Source: Sphingomicrobium astaxanthinifaciens (GTDB lineage: Bacteria > Pseudomonadota > Alphaproteobacteria > Sphingomonadales > Sphingomonadaceae). Taken from it: a stretch of DNA of 64,000 bases. The notes below the pieces were generated by a model. The model worked only from the letters and a program-made list of their open reading frames with translations, was not told where the DNA came from and searched no databases. Of the stretch, positions 51,288-59,845 are shown piece after piece. Location of the stretch: the NCBI RefSeq assembly GCF_022865105.1, contig NZ_JAKNYM010000002.1:777501-841500 (forward strand). The letters run 5' to 3'. Position 1 is the stretch's first letter; each line of letters begins with the position of its first letter. The translations under genes were made by a program, and so were the position numbers.

Positions 51288-51863
51288 TCAGCGCGCCGGT
51301 TCGCCCACCTCTGCGGGCCGGGAGAGCAGGCGGTCGAGCGCCCGGAGCAGCTCCTCGAGCACGACCTGCCGCGCCTCGAAACTGGTGTAGGAAGGCGCGT
51401 TCGCGGCGCCTTCGCGTGCCTTGCCCGGCGCGCGCATGACCACGACCAGTTCGCCGACCGCCGCCAGCGCCCCCGCGCCATCGCCGCCCGGGGTGCACAT
51501 GCCCCCCGACCAGTAGGCCTCCAGCGTCACCGGCGCCCCGGGCAGCGCGCCCTTGACGCGCACCAGCGGCGCGATCGTGGCCCGGCGGGCGTCCGACGGG
51601 GGATAATGCATCTCGGTCCAGGGCGCCGAGCGGGTGATCCTGCCGATCCACACGTCGTCGGCGCGCTCGAACGCGGACAGCTGTTGTCGATAGGCCATCA
51701 GCAGCGTGTCATTGTCACCGATGCGCTCGACGCGCGCGCGATGTTCCGCCTCGCTTTCGAGCGGCAGTCGGGGGATCGGCAGCTCGTCGATCGAGCAGGC
51801 AAGCGCGGGCTCGGCGAGCGCGAGCGCGGCGAGCGCGGCGAGGCAGGTACGGACGCGCGTCAT
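51288..51863 (-). CDS. Secreted uncharacterised protein
   Basis: 191 residues from the ATG at 51863 with GGGGAG nine bases upstream. A signal peptide (MTRVRTCLAALAALALAEPALA) precedes a mature part with two cysteines (ACSIDELP and GGMCTPGG) likely to pair. Similar cysteine-bounded small exported proteins are common in sphingomonads, but I recognise no family. Function unknown. Confidence 0.65.
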   Translation of the reverse strand: MTRVRTCLAALAALALAEPALACSIDELPIPRLPLESEAEHRARVERIGDNDTLLMAYRQQLSAFERADDVWIGRITRSAPWTEMHYPPSDARRATIAPLVRVKGALPGAPVTLEAYWSGGMCTPGGDGAGALAAVGELVVVMRAPGKAREGAANAPSYTSFEARQVVLEELLRALDRLLSRPAEVGEPAR

Positions 51864-52202
51864 CGGTGTCTCCCCTTGGGCCGTCCCCGCGATAGCAGAT
51901 CGACGCGCGGCCACTAATCGCCGCCCTTAGCGCCGATGATCGCGGGGAAAGGCTGGGCAAGCGCGGCCGGGCGCTGCTGGCGGTCCGGGCAGACCCATGC
52001 TAGCGCTGTGCGCTGCAGCCGGTGATCGAGGCCGGAAACGAGGGGGACCCGACCATGACGCTCGCCACAGCCTTCGCCTTCATCCTGCCATCGTCGATGG
52101 CGGCCAGCGCGCGCGCCGGCCGGTGATCGCGAAGGATGGTGCCCGGGCTTCGCAGCGCTCGAGATCGCGCGCGCTCGACCGTCGACGCCAGCGCCATCGC
52201 TA
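51864..52202. other. 339-base gap without a confirmed gene
   Basis: No full gene seen. It contains a short signal-peptide-like reading frame (52055-52126). The other open frames are short, Arg-rich and without family signatures. Confidence 0.4.
52055..52126 (+). pseudogene. Signal-peptide-like short frame, possible gene remnant
   Basis: 23 codons from an ATG preceded by GAGGGGGA. Translation MTLATAFAFILPSSMAASARA resembles a signal peptide with an Ala-x-Ala end (20 of its residues quoted in part). It then stops at TGA. Either a tiny exported peptide or the head of a broken gene; nothing recognisable continues after it. Confidence 0.25.
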
Positions 52203-52697
52203 GTGCCGGTGCCTCCGTTCGCGCGGCTTCGCGACGCCATCGCGCGCCTGCTCGCCCCGATGCCTGAGACGATCGACATCGAGGGGCTGGGCGAGCTGCG
52301 GCGCGACCCGGACCGCCCCAATTGCTACACCGCCTCGGTCGCCTTCGATGGCGCGGCGGTCACGCTGGTCATCCACGACGAGGCGATCTCGCGCCGCGGC
52401 ATCGCTGCCGCCGCGCCCTTCGCCCTCGAGATGCTCGAGATGCCCGATGTCGTGCAGGAAGAAGCGCGCGAGATCGCGGGGGAGCAGCTGTTTTCGCGAT
52501 GGCTGTTCGGCAGCGAGGGCGACGAGACCGTGTCGCTGTACGACTGGAAGCGCGGGCTCGCGCTCGATCGGATCTGGGTCATGCCCGACGGGCGCACGAT
52601 GGTCGACTTCGCCCCAGGCCGCCCCTTTGCGGGGCACCGCGTGACGGTGGCGGGCAGGGCGCCGCTCGATTTCGACGAGGCCTATCTGTCGGTCTAG
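52203..52697 (+). CDS. Uncharacterised soluble protein
   Basis: 164 residues from a GTG at 52203; an ATG at 52260 is an equal candidate. No signal peptide. Alternating strand-like pattern with VTLVIHDEAISRRGIAAAAPFA and a clear acidic stretch (EEAREIAGEQLF). No family recognised. It ends 55 bases before the tRNA gene on the other strand. Confidence 0.5.
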   Translation: MPVPPFARLRDAIARLLAPMPETIDIEGLGELRRDPDRPNCYTASVAFDGAAVTLVIHDEAISRRGIAAAAPFALEMLEMPDVVQEEAREIAGEQLFSRWLFGSEGDETVSLYDWKRGLALDRIWVMPDGRTMVDFAPGRPFAGHRVTVAGRAPLDFDEAYLSV

Positions 52698-52751
52698 CCG
52701 ACCGGCTCGCCGCGCGCCGCCGCGCCGCGCCGCGCGGTCGCTGGGGAAGAA

Positions 52752-52828
52752 TGGTGCGCCCGGGTGGATTCGAACCACCGGCCTCAAGATTAGAAGTCTC
52801 GTGCTCTATCCAACTGAGCTACGGGCGC
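52752..52828 (-). tRNA. tRNA-Arg (anticodon UCU)
   Basis: Cloverleaf on the reverse strand: acceptor GCGCCCG (52828-52822) pairs with CGGGCGC (52762-52756), D-arm AGCTCAGTTGG, anticodon loop CTTCTAA giving TCT, T-arm GGTTCGAATCC, discriminator A and encoded CCA (52754-52752). It reads AGA/AGG arginine codons, which are rare in this genome. Confidence 0.95.
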
Positions 52829-52882
52829 ATCGCGGACCAGCGTTAGCGGGTTGAGCGGGATTTGCGAACCGCCGTCGTGCGA

Positions 52883-53548
52883 TCAGGCGATCTGGCCGAC
52901 CAGCGCCTCGAACAGCCGCCGCCCGTCGGTGTTGCCATGCGCGCGTTCGAACGCGCGTTCGGGGTGGGGCATCATCCCGAGCACGTTGCGCTGCGCCGAG
53001 AGGATCCCCGCGATGCCGCGCGCCGAGCCGTTGATGTTGTCGACATAGCGAAAGGCGACGCGCCCCTCGCCCTCGAGCCGGTCGAGCGTCTCGGCGTCGG
53101 CCTGGTAGTTGCCGTCGTGATGCGCGACGGGGATGGTGATGCGTTCGCCCTCCTCATAGCCCCGCAGGAAGGGACTGTCGCTCGTCTCGACGCGAAGCTG
53201 CGCGTCGCGGCAGATGAAGTGGAGCCCGGCATTGCGCATCAGCGCGCCGGGGAGCAGCCGCGCCTCGGTGAGCAGCTGGAAGCCGTTGCAGATGCCGATC
53301 GTCGGCACCCCGCGCGCGGCGGCGGCGGCGACCGCCTTCATCACCGGGCTGACCGCGGCCATCGCCCCCGAGCGCAGATAGTCGCCGTAGGAGAAGCCGC
53401 CGGGCAGCCCGATCAGGTCGGTCCCCGCGGGCAGCTCGCTCTCGGCGTGCCAGACCATGTTGGGCTTCTTGCCGGTCACGCCCTCGAAGGCGACGGCGAG
53501 GTCGCGATCGCAGTTGGAGCCGGGGAAGACGATGACCGCGGCGGTCAC
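52883..53548 (-). CDS. purQ: Phosphoribosylformylglycinamidine synthase, glutaminase subunit
   Basis: 221 residues from a GTG at 53548 that overlaps the purS stop (GTGA). Class I glutaminase with nucleophile Cys87 in [10 protein letters not shown] and the HPER motif MMPHPERAF near the end. Supplies ammonia to PurL in purine synthesis with PurS. purL is not in the window. Confidence 0.96.
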   Translation of the reverse strand: MTAAVIVFPGSNCDRDLAVAFEGVTGKKPNMVWHAESELPAGTDLIGLPGGFSYGDYLRSGAMAAVSPVMKAVAAAAARGVPTIGICNGFQLLTEARLLPGALMRNAGLHFICRDAQLRVETSDSPFLRGYEEGERITIPVAHHDGNYQADAETLDRLEGEGRVAFRYVDNINGSARGIAGILSAQRNVLGMMPHPERAFERAHGNTDGRRLFEALVGQIA

Positions 53549-53775
53549 AGCACGTCGACCTTGTAATTCTCGATCACCGTGTTCGCGAGCAGCTGCTCGC
53601 ACATCTTGTCGATCGTCTCGACCGGGGTACCGTCGGCGAGGTCGAGAAGGATGACCTTGCCCGCGCGCACGTCCTCGACGCCGTCGAAACCGAGCCCGCC
53701 GAGGGCATGGTGGATCGCCTTGCCCTGCGGATCGAGGACGCCGGGCTTGAGGGTGATGGTGACGCGCGCTTTCAT
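53545..53775 (-). CDS. purS: Phosphoribosylformylglycinamidine synthase subunit PurS
   Basis: 76 residues from the ATG at 53775 ([20 protein letters not shown]), the normal PurS length; an ATG at 53793 adds six residues. Forms the bridge between PurQ and PurL. Coupled to purQ by a 4-base overlap. Confidence 0.95.
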   Translation of the reverse strand: MKARVTITLKPGVLDPQGKAIHHALGGLGFDGVEDVRAGKVILLDLADGTPVETIDKMCEQLLANTVIENYKVDVL

Positions 53776-53950
53776 GGGGGCCTCGTGTCGCAAAGTGGAG
53801 CCGTTCCCCGCCCGCTAGCGCAAAGCGCGCAGGCCGCCAAGCTTTACCCTTTGGCAACCCTGTTCGCCGAAGGTGCGCGGCGGCCTCGCCCGGGAGACCC
53901 CGCCGCCGACGCGGGGGGCGGCGACGCCCGCAGGCCAGGAGGAGAGGGCG

Positions 53951-54103
53951 ATGATCGTTGGACTGTCATCGGTGATGTTCATTGCGCTGTTCGGCTGGGG
54001 CGCCGAATATTTCGGCTGGAGCGATCCGCACGGGCGCGTCCAGTGGGCGCTGTTCTCGGCCTTCGTGCTGGGGATCCTCGCGGGCTACAAGACCAAGGGC
54101 TGA
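53951..54103 (+). CDS. 50-residue single-pass membrane protein
   Basis: Starts [23 protein letters not shown], here seen as one hydrophobic helix (about 2-17), a polar turn and a second short hydrophobic stretch (about 32-45), ending YKTKG. An excellent AGGAGGAG lies six bases before the ATG. No family recognised. The ribosome site argues for translation. Confidence 0.6.
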   Translation: MIVGLSSVMFIALFGWGAEYFGWSDPHGRVQWALFSAFVLGILAGYKTKG

Positions 54104-54135
54104 CAGCCCGCGCCCGATCGGCTAGCGCGCGGGGC

Positions 54136-54543
54136 ATGGACCCTGCCGCCGACCTCGACCCCGACCTGCCCCCCTATGCGCAACTGCTGCGCCTCTCGGT
54201 CAGCAAGCGCGAGGGGCGGGTGCATTTCGTCATGCCCTTCCACGAGGACGTCACCGGCAGGCCGGGGTTCCTGCACGGCGGGGCGATCGCCGCGCTGCTC
54301 GAATTCGCCGCTTACGCCACGCTGCGCGACCGGCTCGGCGCCGAGGAGGCGCAGGTGCGGATCAAGCCGGTGACGGTGACGGTCGACTACATGCGCGGGG
54401 GGCGCCCGCGCGACACCCACGCCGAGGCGGTGATCGAGCGGCTCGGGCGGCGGCTCGCCAACATCGATGCCTTCGCCTGGCAGGAGAACCGCGACGCGCC
54501 GATCGCGAGCGCGCGGATGAACGTGCTGCTCGAGCGCGCCTGA
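54136..54543 (+). CDS. Hot-dog fold thioesterase (PaaI type)
   Basis: 135 residues. PaaI/4HBT signature GFLHGGAIAALLEFAAYATL, followed by a VTVDYMRGG strand. Likely an acyl-CoA thioesterase; the active residues sit around the HGG turn. It lies just before the convergent fatty acyl-CoA degradation genes, so a role in clearing acyl-CoA is plausible. Confidence 0.8.
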   Translation: MDPAADLDPDLPPYAQLLRLSVSKREGRVHFVMPFHEDVTGRPGFLHGGAIAALLEFAAYATLRDRLGAEEAQVRIKPVTVTVDYMRGGRPRDTHAEAVIERLGRRLANIDAFAWQENRDAPIASARMNVLLERA

Positions 54544-54544
54544 C

Positions 54545-55666
54545 CTAGCGGCCCGCCACCTTGAGCGCGTGATAATTGGGGCTGCCGAACAGCTCGTCGA
54601 CCACCGCTTGGCGCTTCATGTAGAAACCGATGTCATGCTCGTCGGTCATGCCGATGCCGCCGTGCATCTGGATCGCTTCCTGCACCGCGAGCCGCGACAC
54701 GCTGCCCGCCTTGGCCTTGGCGACCGAGACGAACAGGTCGGCCCTCGACGAACCCTCGTCGATCAGCTGCGCGGCCTTCAGCGTCGCGGCGCGCGCGATC
54801 TCGATCTCGCCCCACAGGTGCGCGGCGCGGTGCTGCAACGCCTGGAAGCTGCCGATCGGCCGGCCGAACTGCTTGCGCTCCTTGAGATAGTCGTTGGTCA
54901 TGCCGAAGGCGCCGGCGGCGACCCCGGTCAGCTCGGAGGCCGCCCCCGCGCTGCCCGCGGCGAGCGCGCGGGCGAGCGGCGCCCAGCCGCCGTCGACCTC
55001 GCCGACCACCGCGTCGGCATCGACCGCGACATGATCGAACGTCAGCCGCGCCGCCTTGCTCGCATCGGCGAGCGCGACATTCTCGATTCCCAGCCCCTTG
55101 GCACCCTTCTCGAGCGCGAACAGCGTGATCCCCTCGGTTTCGCCCGCGCGGCCCGCGGTGCGCGCGGCGACGAGGATCAGGTCGGCGCTCGCGCCATGGA
55201 CGACGAACTGCTTGTTCCCCGACAGGGTGAAGCCGTTGCCCGAGCGGGTCGCCTCGAGCGCGGTCTGCGCGGGGGCGTGATGCGCGCCTTCATCGACCGC
55301 CAGCGCGGCGACCGTCTCGCCCGACAGGATCGTGGGGAACCAGCGCTTGGCATGCTCGGTGCCTTCGAGCGCGCGCACGGTCGCGACCGCGGTGGTCAGG
55401 AAGGGCGAGGGGGTGAGGTTGCGCCCCACTTCCTCGAGCACGACATTGGCCTCGACCTGTCCCAACCCCGAGCCGCCGTCCTCTTCGGGGATGAGGATGC
55501 CGGTGAGGCCGAGGTCGGCGAACTGCTTCCACAGCCCGTGTCCGAACCCGTCCTTGCAGCCGATGTCGCGCCAGTGGCGCAGCTGGGTCTCGATCTTGCC
55601 CTCGTCCGCCATGAAGGGGCGCACCGTATCCTGCAGCATGAGCTGGTCGTCGTTGAGTTTGAGCAT
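54545..55666 (-). CDS. Acyl-CoA dehydrogenase family protein
   Basis: 373 residues. Acyl-CoA dehydrogenase fold with the C-terminal QEAIQMHGGIGMTDEHDIGFYMKR helix pair (GGIGMTDEHD). The middle domain is divergent (SGNKQFVVHGASADL), as in the smaller partner of paired, heteromeric acyl-CoA dehydrogenases. Six bases separate it from the second dehydrogenase upstream, fitting an alpha2beta2 partnership (inference). Substrate unknown, possibly long or ring-bearing side chains. Confidence 0.85.
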   Translation of the reverse strand: MLKLNDDQLMLQDTVRPFMADEGKIETQLRHWRDIGCKDGFGHGLWKQFADLGLTGILIPEEDGGSGLGQVEANVVLEEVGRNLTPSPFLTTAVATVRALEGTEHAKRWFPTILSGETVAALAVDEGAHHAPAQTALEATRSGNGFTLSGNKQFVVHGASADLILVAARTAGRAGETEGITLFALEKGAKGLGIENVALADASKAARLTFDHVAVDADAVVGEVDGGWAPLARALAAGSAGAASELTGVAAGAFGMTNDYLKERKQFGRPIGSFQALQHRAAHLWGEIEIARAATLKAAQLIDEGSSRADLFVSVAKAKAGSVSRLAVQEAIQMHGGIGMTDEHDIGFYMKRQAVVDELFGSPNYHALKVAGR

Positions 55667-55672
55667 GGTGGA

Positions 55673-56830
55673 TCAGGCTCCCGGAAGCTGGAGGATATGC
55701 TTGGCGATGATGCCGAGCTGGATCTCGGAGGTGCCGCCCTCGATCGAATTGCCCTTGGTGCGCAGCCAGTCGCGGGGCTTGGCGCCGCCCTTCGACCGCT
55801 CGCTCTCCCATTCCAATGCGTCCGACCCGCCGCCCTGCATCACCAGTTCGTGGCGGCGCTTGTTCAATTCGGTGCCCGCGTATTTCATCATGCTGGGCTC
55901 GGCGGGATGCGCCTCGCCCGCCTTGAGCTTGTCGATGAACGCCTCGCTCATCGCCTGGAAGGCGAGCGCGTCGACGTCGAAGCGCGCGAGGTCGGCGGCG
56001 AGGATCGGGTCGGCGTCGGGGATCGCCTCGCTCATCAGGCTCGAACCCGCGCCACCGCCGAGCCCCATCCCGCTGATCATCTCGCGCTCGTGCCCGAGCA
56101 GGTACTTGGCCACCGTCCAGCCTTCGTTCTCCTTGTGGACGAGCTGGTCCTTGGGCACCTTCACATCGTCGAAGAAGGTCTCGCAGAAGGGCGAAAGGCC
56201 GCTGATCAGCTTGATCGGCCTGGTGCTGACGCCCTCGCTCGCCATGTCGAAGAGCAGGAAGCTGATCCCGCCATGCTTGCTCTCTTTCGAGGTGCGCACG
56301 AGGCAGAAGATCCAGTCGGCCTGGTCGGCGTAGCTGGTCCACACCTTCTGGCCGTTGACGAGATAGTGATCGCCCTTGTCCTCGGCCCTGGTGGCAAGCC
56401 CGGCAAGGTCGCTCCCCGCGCCGGGTTCCGAATAGCCCTGGCACCAGCGGATCTCGCCGCGCGCGATCGGGGGCAGGAAGCGCTGCTTCTGCTCCTCGGT
56501 GCCGAACTTCAACAGCGCGGGGCCGAGCATCGAGATGCCGAAGCTGGTGAGCGGGGTGCGCACGCCCATCCGCTTCATCTCGGCCCTGAGGATCTTGGTC
56601 TCCTCGGGGCCGAGCCCGCCGCCGCCATATTCCTTGGGCCAGTCGGGCACCGTCCAGCCCTTGGCCGCCGCCTTGTCGAGCCACGCCTTCTGGTCCTCCG
56701 ATTGGAAGACGAAATCGCGCCCGCCCCAGCAGATATCCTTTTCGGATTTCATCGGCGTGCGCATGGAAGCGGGGACATTGTCCTCCAGCCAACTCCTTAT
56801 GTCGCGTGCAAAGCTCTCCAGATCGGGCAT
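55673..56830 (-). CDS. Acyl-CoA dehydrogenase
   Basis: 385 residues. Full fold with the [18 protein letters not shown] middle-domain motif and the C-terminal [20 protein letters not shown]. Likely forms a pair with the gene just downstream. It is transcribed divergently from a third dehydrogenase gene across 79 bases carrying two inverted repeats. Confidence 0.9.
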   Translation of the reverse strand: MPDLESFARDIRSWLEDNVPASMRTPMKSEKDICWGGRDFVFQSEDQKAWLDKAAAKGWTVPDWPKEYGGGGLGPEETKILRAEMKRMGVRTPLTSFGISMLGPALLKFGTEEQKQRFLPPIARGEIRWCQGYSEPGAGSDLAGLATRAEDKGDHYLVNGQKVWTSYADQADWIFCLVRTSKESKHGGISFLLFDMASEGVSTRPIKLISGLSPFCETFFDDVKVPKDQLVHKENEGWTVAKYLLGHEREMISGMGLGGGAGSSLMSEAIPDADPILAADLARFDVDALAFQAMSEAFIDKLKAGEAHPAEPSMMKYAGTELNKRRHELVMQGGGSDALEWESERSKGGAKPRDWLRTKGNSIEGGTSEIQLGIIAKHILQLPGA

Positions 56831-56846
56831 GGCCTTGTCCTTTACG

Positions 56847-56888
56847 AAAACGGCAAGTAGCTCCGTTTTGGAACGCTACCGAAGCGTT
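56847..56888. promoter_or_regulatory. Two inverted repeats in the divergent acyl-CoA dehydrogenase promoter region
   Basis: AAAACGG-N9-CCGTTTT (56847-56869) and AACGCT-N5-AGCGTT (56872-56888), both perfect, fill most of the 79 bases between the divergent starts. TetR- or GntR-family repressors of fatty acid genes bind similar sites. No regulator gene is near, so the binder is unknown. Confidence 0.55.
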
Positions 56889-56909
56889 GGCAACAGGGAG
56901 AGCGGCTCG

Positions 56910-58157
56910 ATGGACTTTGACCTTACGGAAAGGCAGGCCTTTTTCCGCGACCGGGTGAAGGCGTTCATCGACGAGCATGTCCGGCCGCGAGTCGGGGACT
57001 ATCACGAACAGATCGCGACGGGCGATCGCTGGCAGCCGCTGCCGCTGATCGAGGAATTGAAGCCCAAGGCGCGCGAAGCCGGTCTGTGGAACCTGTTCAT
57101 GCCCCCCGGCGGCCAGCTTGCCCACGTCGACGAGAGCTTCGAGTTCGAGGGCGAACAGCTCACCAACCTCGAATATGCGCTGTGCGCCGAGGAGATGGGG
57201 CGGCTCCTGTGGTCGAGCGAGGTGTTCAACTGCTCGGCCCCCGACACGGGCAATATGGAGGTGCTCCACCGCTACGGCACGCGCGCGCAGAAGGACCAAT
57301 GGCTCGCCCCCCTGATGCGCGGCGAGATCCGCTCGGCCTTCCTCATGACCGAGCCCGGGGTGGCCTCCTCGGACGCGACCAACATCACCTGCTCGATCCA
57401 GCGCGACGGCGACGACTATGTCATCAACGGCAGGAAATGGTGGTCGAGCGGTGCCGGCGACCCGCGCGCGAAAATCGCGATCCTCATGGGCAAGACCGAC
57501 CCGGAGGAACACAAGTATCGCCAGCAGTCGATGATCCTCATGCCCCTCGATGCCGACGGCGTGACGGTCGAACGCCCGCTCACCGTCTACGGCTATGACG
57601 ATGCCCCGCACGGACACATGGAGATCAAGCTCGACAATGTCCGCGTTCCCGCCTCGAACCTCCTGCTCGGCGAAGGGCGCGGGTTCGAGATCGCGCAAGG
57701 CCGCCTTGGACCGGGGCGCATCCACCATTGCATGCGCACCATCGGCGCGGCGGAGGAAGCCTTGGAACTGATGGTCAAGCGGCTTAACAGCCGCGTCGCC
57801 TTCGGCAAGACCATCGCCGAACATTCGATCTGGGAACAGCGCGTCGCCGAGGCGCGGATCGAGATCGACTGCACGCGGCTGCTCTGTTTGAAGGCCGCCG
57901 ACATGATGGACAAGGTCGGCAACAAGCAGGCCAAGGCCGAGATCGCGATGATCAAGGTCAAGGCGCCCAACATGGCGCTGAAGGTGATCGACGATGCGGT
58001 GCAGGCGTTCGGCGGCGCAGGCGTCAGCCAAGACACCCCGCTCGCGCACATGTGGGCGGGGATCCGCACGCTGCGGCTCGCCGACGGCCCCGATGAAGTG
58101 CATGCGCGCTCCATCGCCAAGCTCGAATATGCCAAGCATGCGGGGCTCCAGCCGTGA
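56910..58157 (+). CDS. Acyl-CoA dehydrogenase (415 residues)
   Basis: Starts [20 protein letters not shown] after AGGGAGAG. Motifs [30 protein letters not shown] and [19 protein letters not shown] are those of the acyl-CoA dehydrogenase 10/11-like group. It oxidises an acyl-CoA at C2-C3 with FAD. Its stop overlaps a 40-codon frame by GTGA, and it leads a five-gene operon reaching the bifunctional enzyme. Confidence 0.9.
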   Translation: MDFDLTERQAFFRDRVKAFIDEHVRPRVGDYHEQIATGDRWQPLPLIEELKPKAREAGLWNLFMPPGGQLAHVDESFEFEGEQLTNLEYALCAEEMGRLLWSSEVFNCSAPDTGNMEVLHRYGTRAQKDQWLAPLMRGEIRSAFLMTEPGVASSDATNITCSIQRDGDDYVINGRKWWSSGAGDPRAKIAILMGKTDPEEHKYRQQSMILMPLDADGVTVERPLTVYGYDDAPHGHMEIKLDNVRVPASNLLLGEGRGFEIAQGRLGPGRIHHCMRTIGAAEEALELMVKRLNSRVAFGKTIAEHSIWEQRVAEARIEIDCTRLLCLKAADMMDKVGNKQAKAEIAMIKVKAPNMALKVIDDAVQAFGGAGVSQDTPLAHMWAGIRTLRLADGPDEVHARSIAKLEYAKHAGLQP

Positions 58158-58276
58158 GCCGCAAGCTGCGCCGAGGCGGAGGGCTCCCCGGCTGCCTCCT
58201 GCGCTTCCTTTTTCTCGCCGGGCTGTTCTTCATGCTCGGCGCCTTGTTCAAACTGGGATGGGATTTCGCATCATGA
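58154..58276 (+). CDS. 40-residue coupled membrane peptide
   Basis: A GTG start overlaps the dehydrogenase stop (GTGA) and its TGA overlaps the next gene's ATG (ATGA), so it is precisely fitted between two genes. The peptide begins with basic SRKLRRGGG and has one hydrophobic helix (about residues 14-32: [19 protein letters not shown]) followed by KLGWDFAS. The positive-inside rule predicts the N-terminus in the cytoplasm. Too short for ordinary gene calling. No homologue is known to me; function unknown. Confidence 0.6.
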   Translation: MSRKLRRGGGLPGCLLRFLFLAGLFFMLGALFKLGWDFAS

Positions 58277-59061
58277 CCGACCCCTTCGACCTTTCCGGCA
58301 AGACCGCCATCGTCACCGGCTCCAGCCGCGGGATCGGCAAGGCGATCGCCGAGCAGTTGGCGATGCGCGGCGCCAATGTCGTCATCTCGAGCCGCACGCA
58401 GGAAACCTGCGACGAGGTCGCCAATGCGATCAACGCGGCGGGCGCTGGCGGTTCCGGGGGCAAGGCCATCGCGGTCGCCGCCAACATCTCCGACAAAGCC
58501 GGGCTGCAGGCGATGGTCGACAAGGCCAATGCCGAATTCGGCCAGGTCGACATCCTCGTCTGCAACGCCGCCTCCAACCCCTATTTCGGGCCGATGGGCG
58601 GGATCAGCGACGAGCAGTTCGAGAAGATCCTCCAGAACAACGTCATCTCCAACCACTGGCTGATCCAGATGGTCGCGCCGGGCATGCTCGAGCGCGAGGA
58701 CGGCTCGGTCGTCATCGTCTCCTCGATCGGCGGGATGACCGCCTCGACCACCATCGGTGCCTACAACGTCTCCAAGGCCGCCGACTTCCAGCTCGCACGC
58801 AACCTCGCCGCCGAGTTCGGGCCCAAGAAGGTGCGCGTCAACTGCATCGCGCCCGGCCTCATCCGCACCGACTTCGCGAGGGCGCTGTGGGAGAACCCCG
58901 AACTCCTCAAGAAGATCACCCGAACCATGCCGCTGCGCCGCATCGGCGAGCCCGAGGAGATCGCGGGCGCCGCCGTCTATCTCGCCTCGCCCGCCTCCGG
59001 CTACATGACCGGGCAGAGCATCGTCGTCGACGGCGGCGCCACGGTGGGGGCCGGGCTGTGA
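58273..59061 (+). CDS. Short-chain dehydrogenase/reductase
   Basis: 262 residues. NAD(P) motif [16 protein letters not shown], catalytic Ser in IVSSIG and YNVSK (YxxxK), with an SDR C-terminal [13 protein letters not shown]. Start ATG at 58273 preferred over 58258 because of the ATGA coupling. Probably a 3-hydroxyacyl-CoA or alcohol oxidoreductase of the acyl-CoA pathway. It overlaps the next SDR gene by GTGA. Confidence 0.88.
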   Translation: MTDPFDLSGKTAIVTGSSRGIGKAIAEQLAMRGANVVISSRTQETCDEVANAINAAGAGGSGGKAIAVAANISDKAGLQAMVDKANAEFGQVDILVCNAASNPYFGPMGGISDEQFEKILQNNVISNHWLIQMVAPGMLEREDGSVVIVSSIGGMTASTTIGAYNVSKAADFQLARNLAAEFGPKKVRVNCIAPGLIRTDFARALWENPELLKKITRTMPLRRIGEPEEIAGAAVYLASPASGYMTGQSIVVDGGATVGAGL

Positions 59062-59828
59062 GCGCCGGGGAGACGGAAGGCCGCCTCGCCGGCAGGATCG
59101 CGATCATCACCGGCGCGGGCTCGGGGATCGGCAAGGCCACCGCCGAGCTGTGGCGCGCCGAGGGCGCGACCGTCGTCGGCGCCGACCTGATGGGCGCCGA
59201 TGTCGAGGTCGACGCGGGCTCCGAACAGTCGGTCAAGGCGCTGGTCGAGCAGACCGTCGACCGGCATGGCGGGCTCGACCTCTTCTTCGCCAACGCCGGC
59301 GTCTCGGGCGGCTTCGACGGCATCTTCGACCAGGACGAGCGCGCGTGGGAGGAAATCCTGCGCGTCAACCTGATCGGCCCGGCGATGGCGATCAAGCATG
59401 CCGCGCCCCACATCAAGAAGCGCGGCGGCGGCGCGATCATCGTCACCGCGAGCGTCGCGGGGCTGCGCTCGGGCGCGGGCGGGCCCGCCTATACCGCCTC
59501 GAAGGCGGGGGTGATCAACCTCGTCAAGATCGCGGCGCAGCAGCTCACCGGGTCGAACGTGCGCGTCAACGCCATCTGCCCCGGGCTCATCGAGACGGGC
59601 ATGACGCGCTTCATCTACGATCACGCGCGCGCCAAGGGGCGCGAGGCCGAGATCGGCAGCCTCAACCCGATGCAGCGCGGCGGCGAACCGCAAGAGATCG
59701 CCCACGCCGCGCTGTACCTCGCGTCCGACGAGGCATCCTACGTCAACGGCCACGCGTTGGTCGTCGACGGCGGATTGTCCAGTTCACACCCCTATACGCG
59801 GCAGGTCTACGGCCGCACCGCAAGCTAA
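59058..59828 (+). CDS. Short-chain dehydrogenase/reductase, second
   Basis: 256 residues from a GTG overlapping the preceding stop. Contains [29 protein letters not shown] and YTASKAG, and [11 protein letters not shown]. The NAD(P)-binding acidic residue after strand 2 (GADLMG) suggests NAD. Paired with the other SDR; exact reactions unknown. Confidence 0.88.
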   Translation: MSAGETEGRLAGRIAIITGAGSGIGKATAELWRAEGATVVGADLMGADVEVDAGSEQSVKALVEQTVDRHGGLDLFFANAGVSGGFDGIFDQDERAWEEILRVNLIGPAMAIKHAAPHIKKRGGGAIIVTASVAGLRSGAGGPAYTASKAGVINLVKIAAQQLTGSNVRVNAICPGLIETGMTRFIYDHARAKGREAEIGSLNPMQRGGEPQEIAHAALYLASDEASYVNGHALVVDGGLSSSHPYTRQVYGRTAS

Positions 59829-59845
59829 TACGGAGAGAGACGAAT

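Noticed and set aside
48229-51651. Reverse-strand open frame of 1140 codons
   Set aside because: It runs opposite the SRPBCC-like and FAD oxidase genes and reads through the folA region in another frame; Arg/Pro/Ala composition and no motifs mark it as a shadow.
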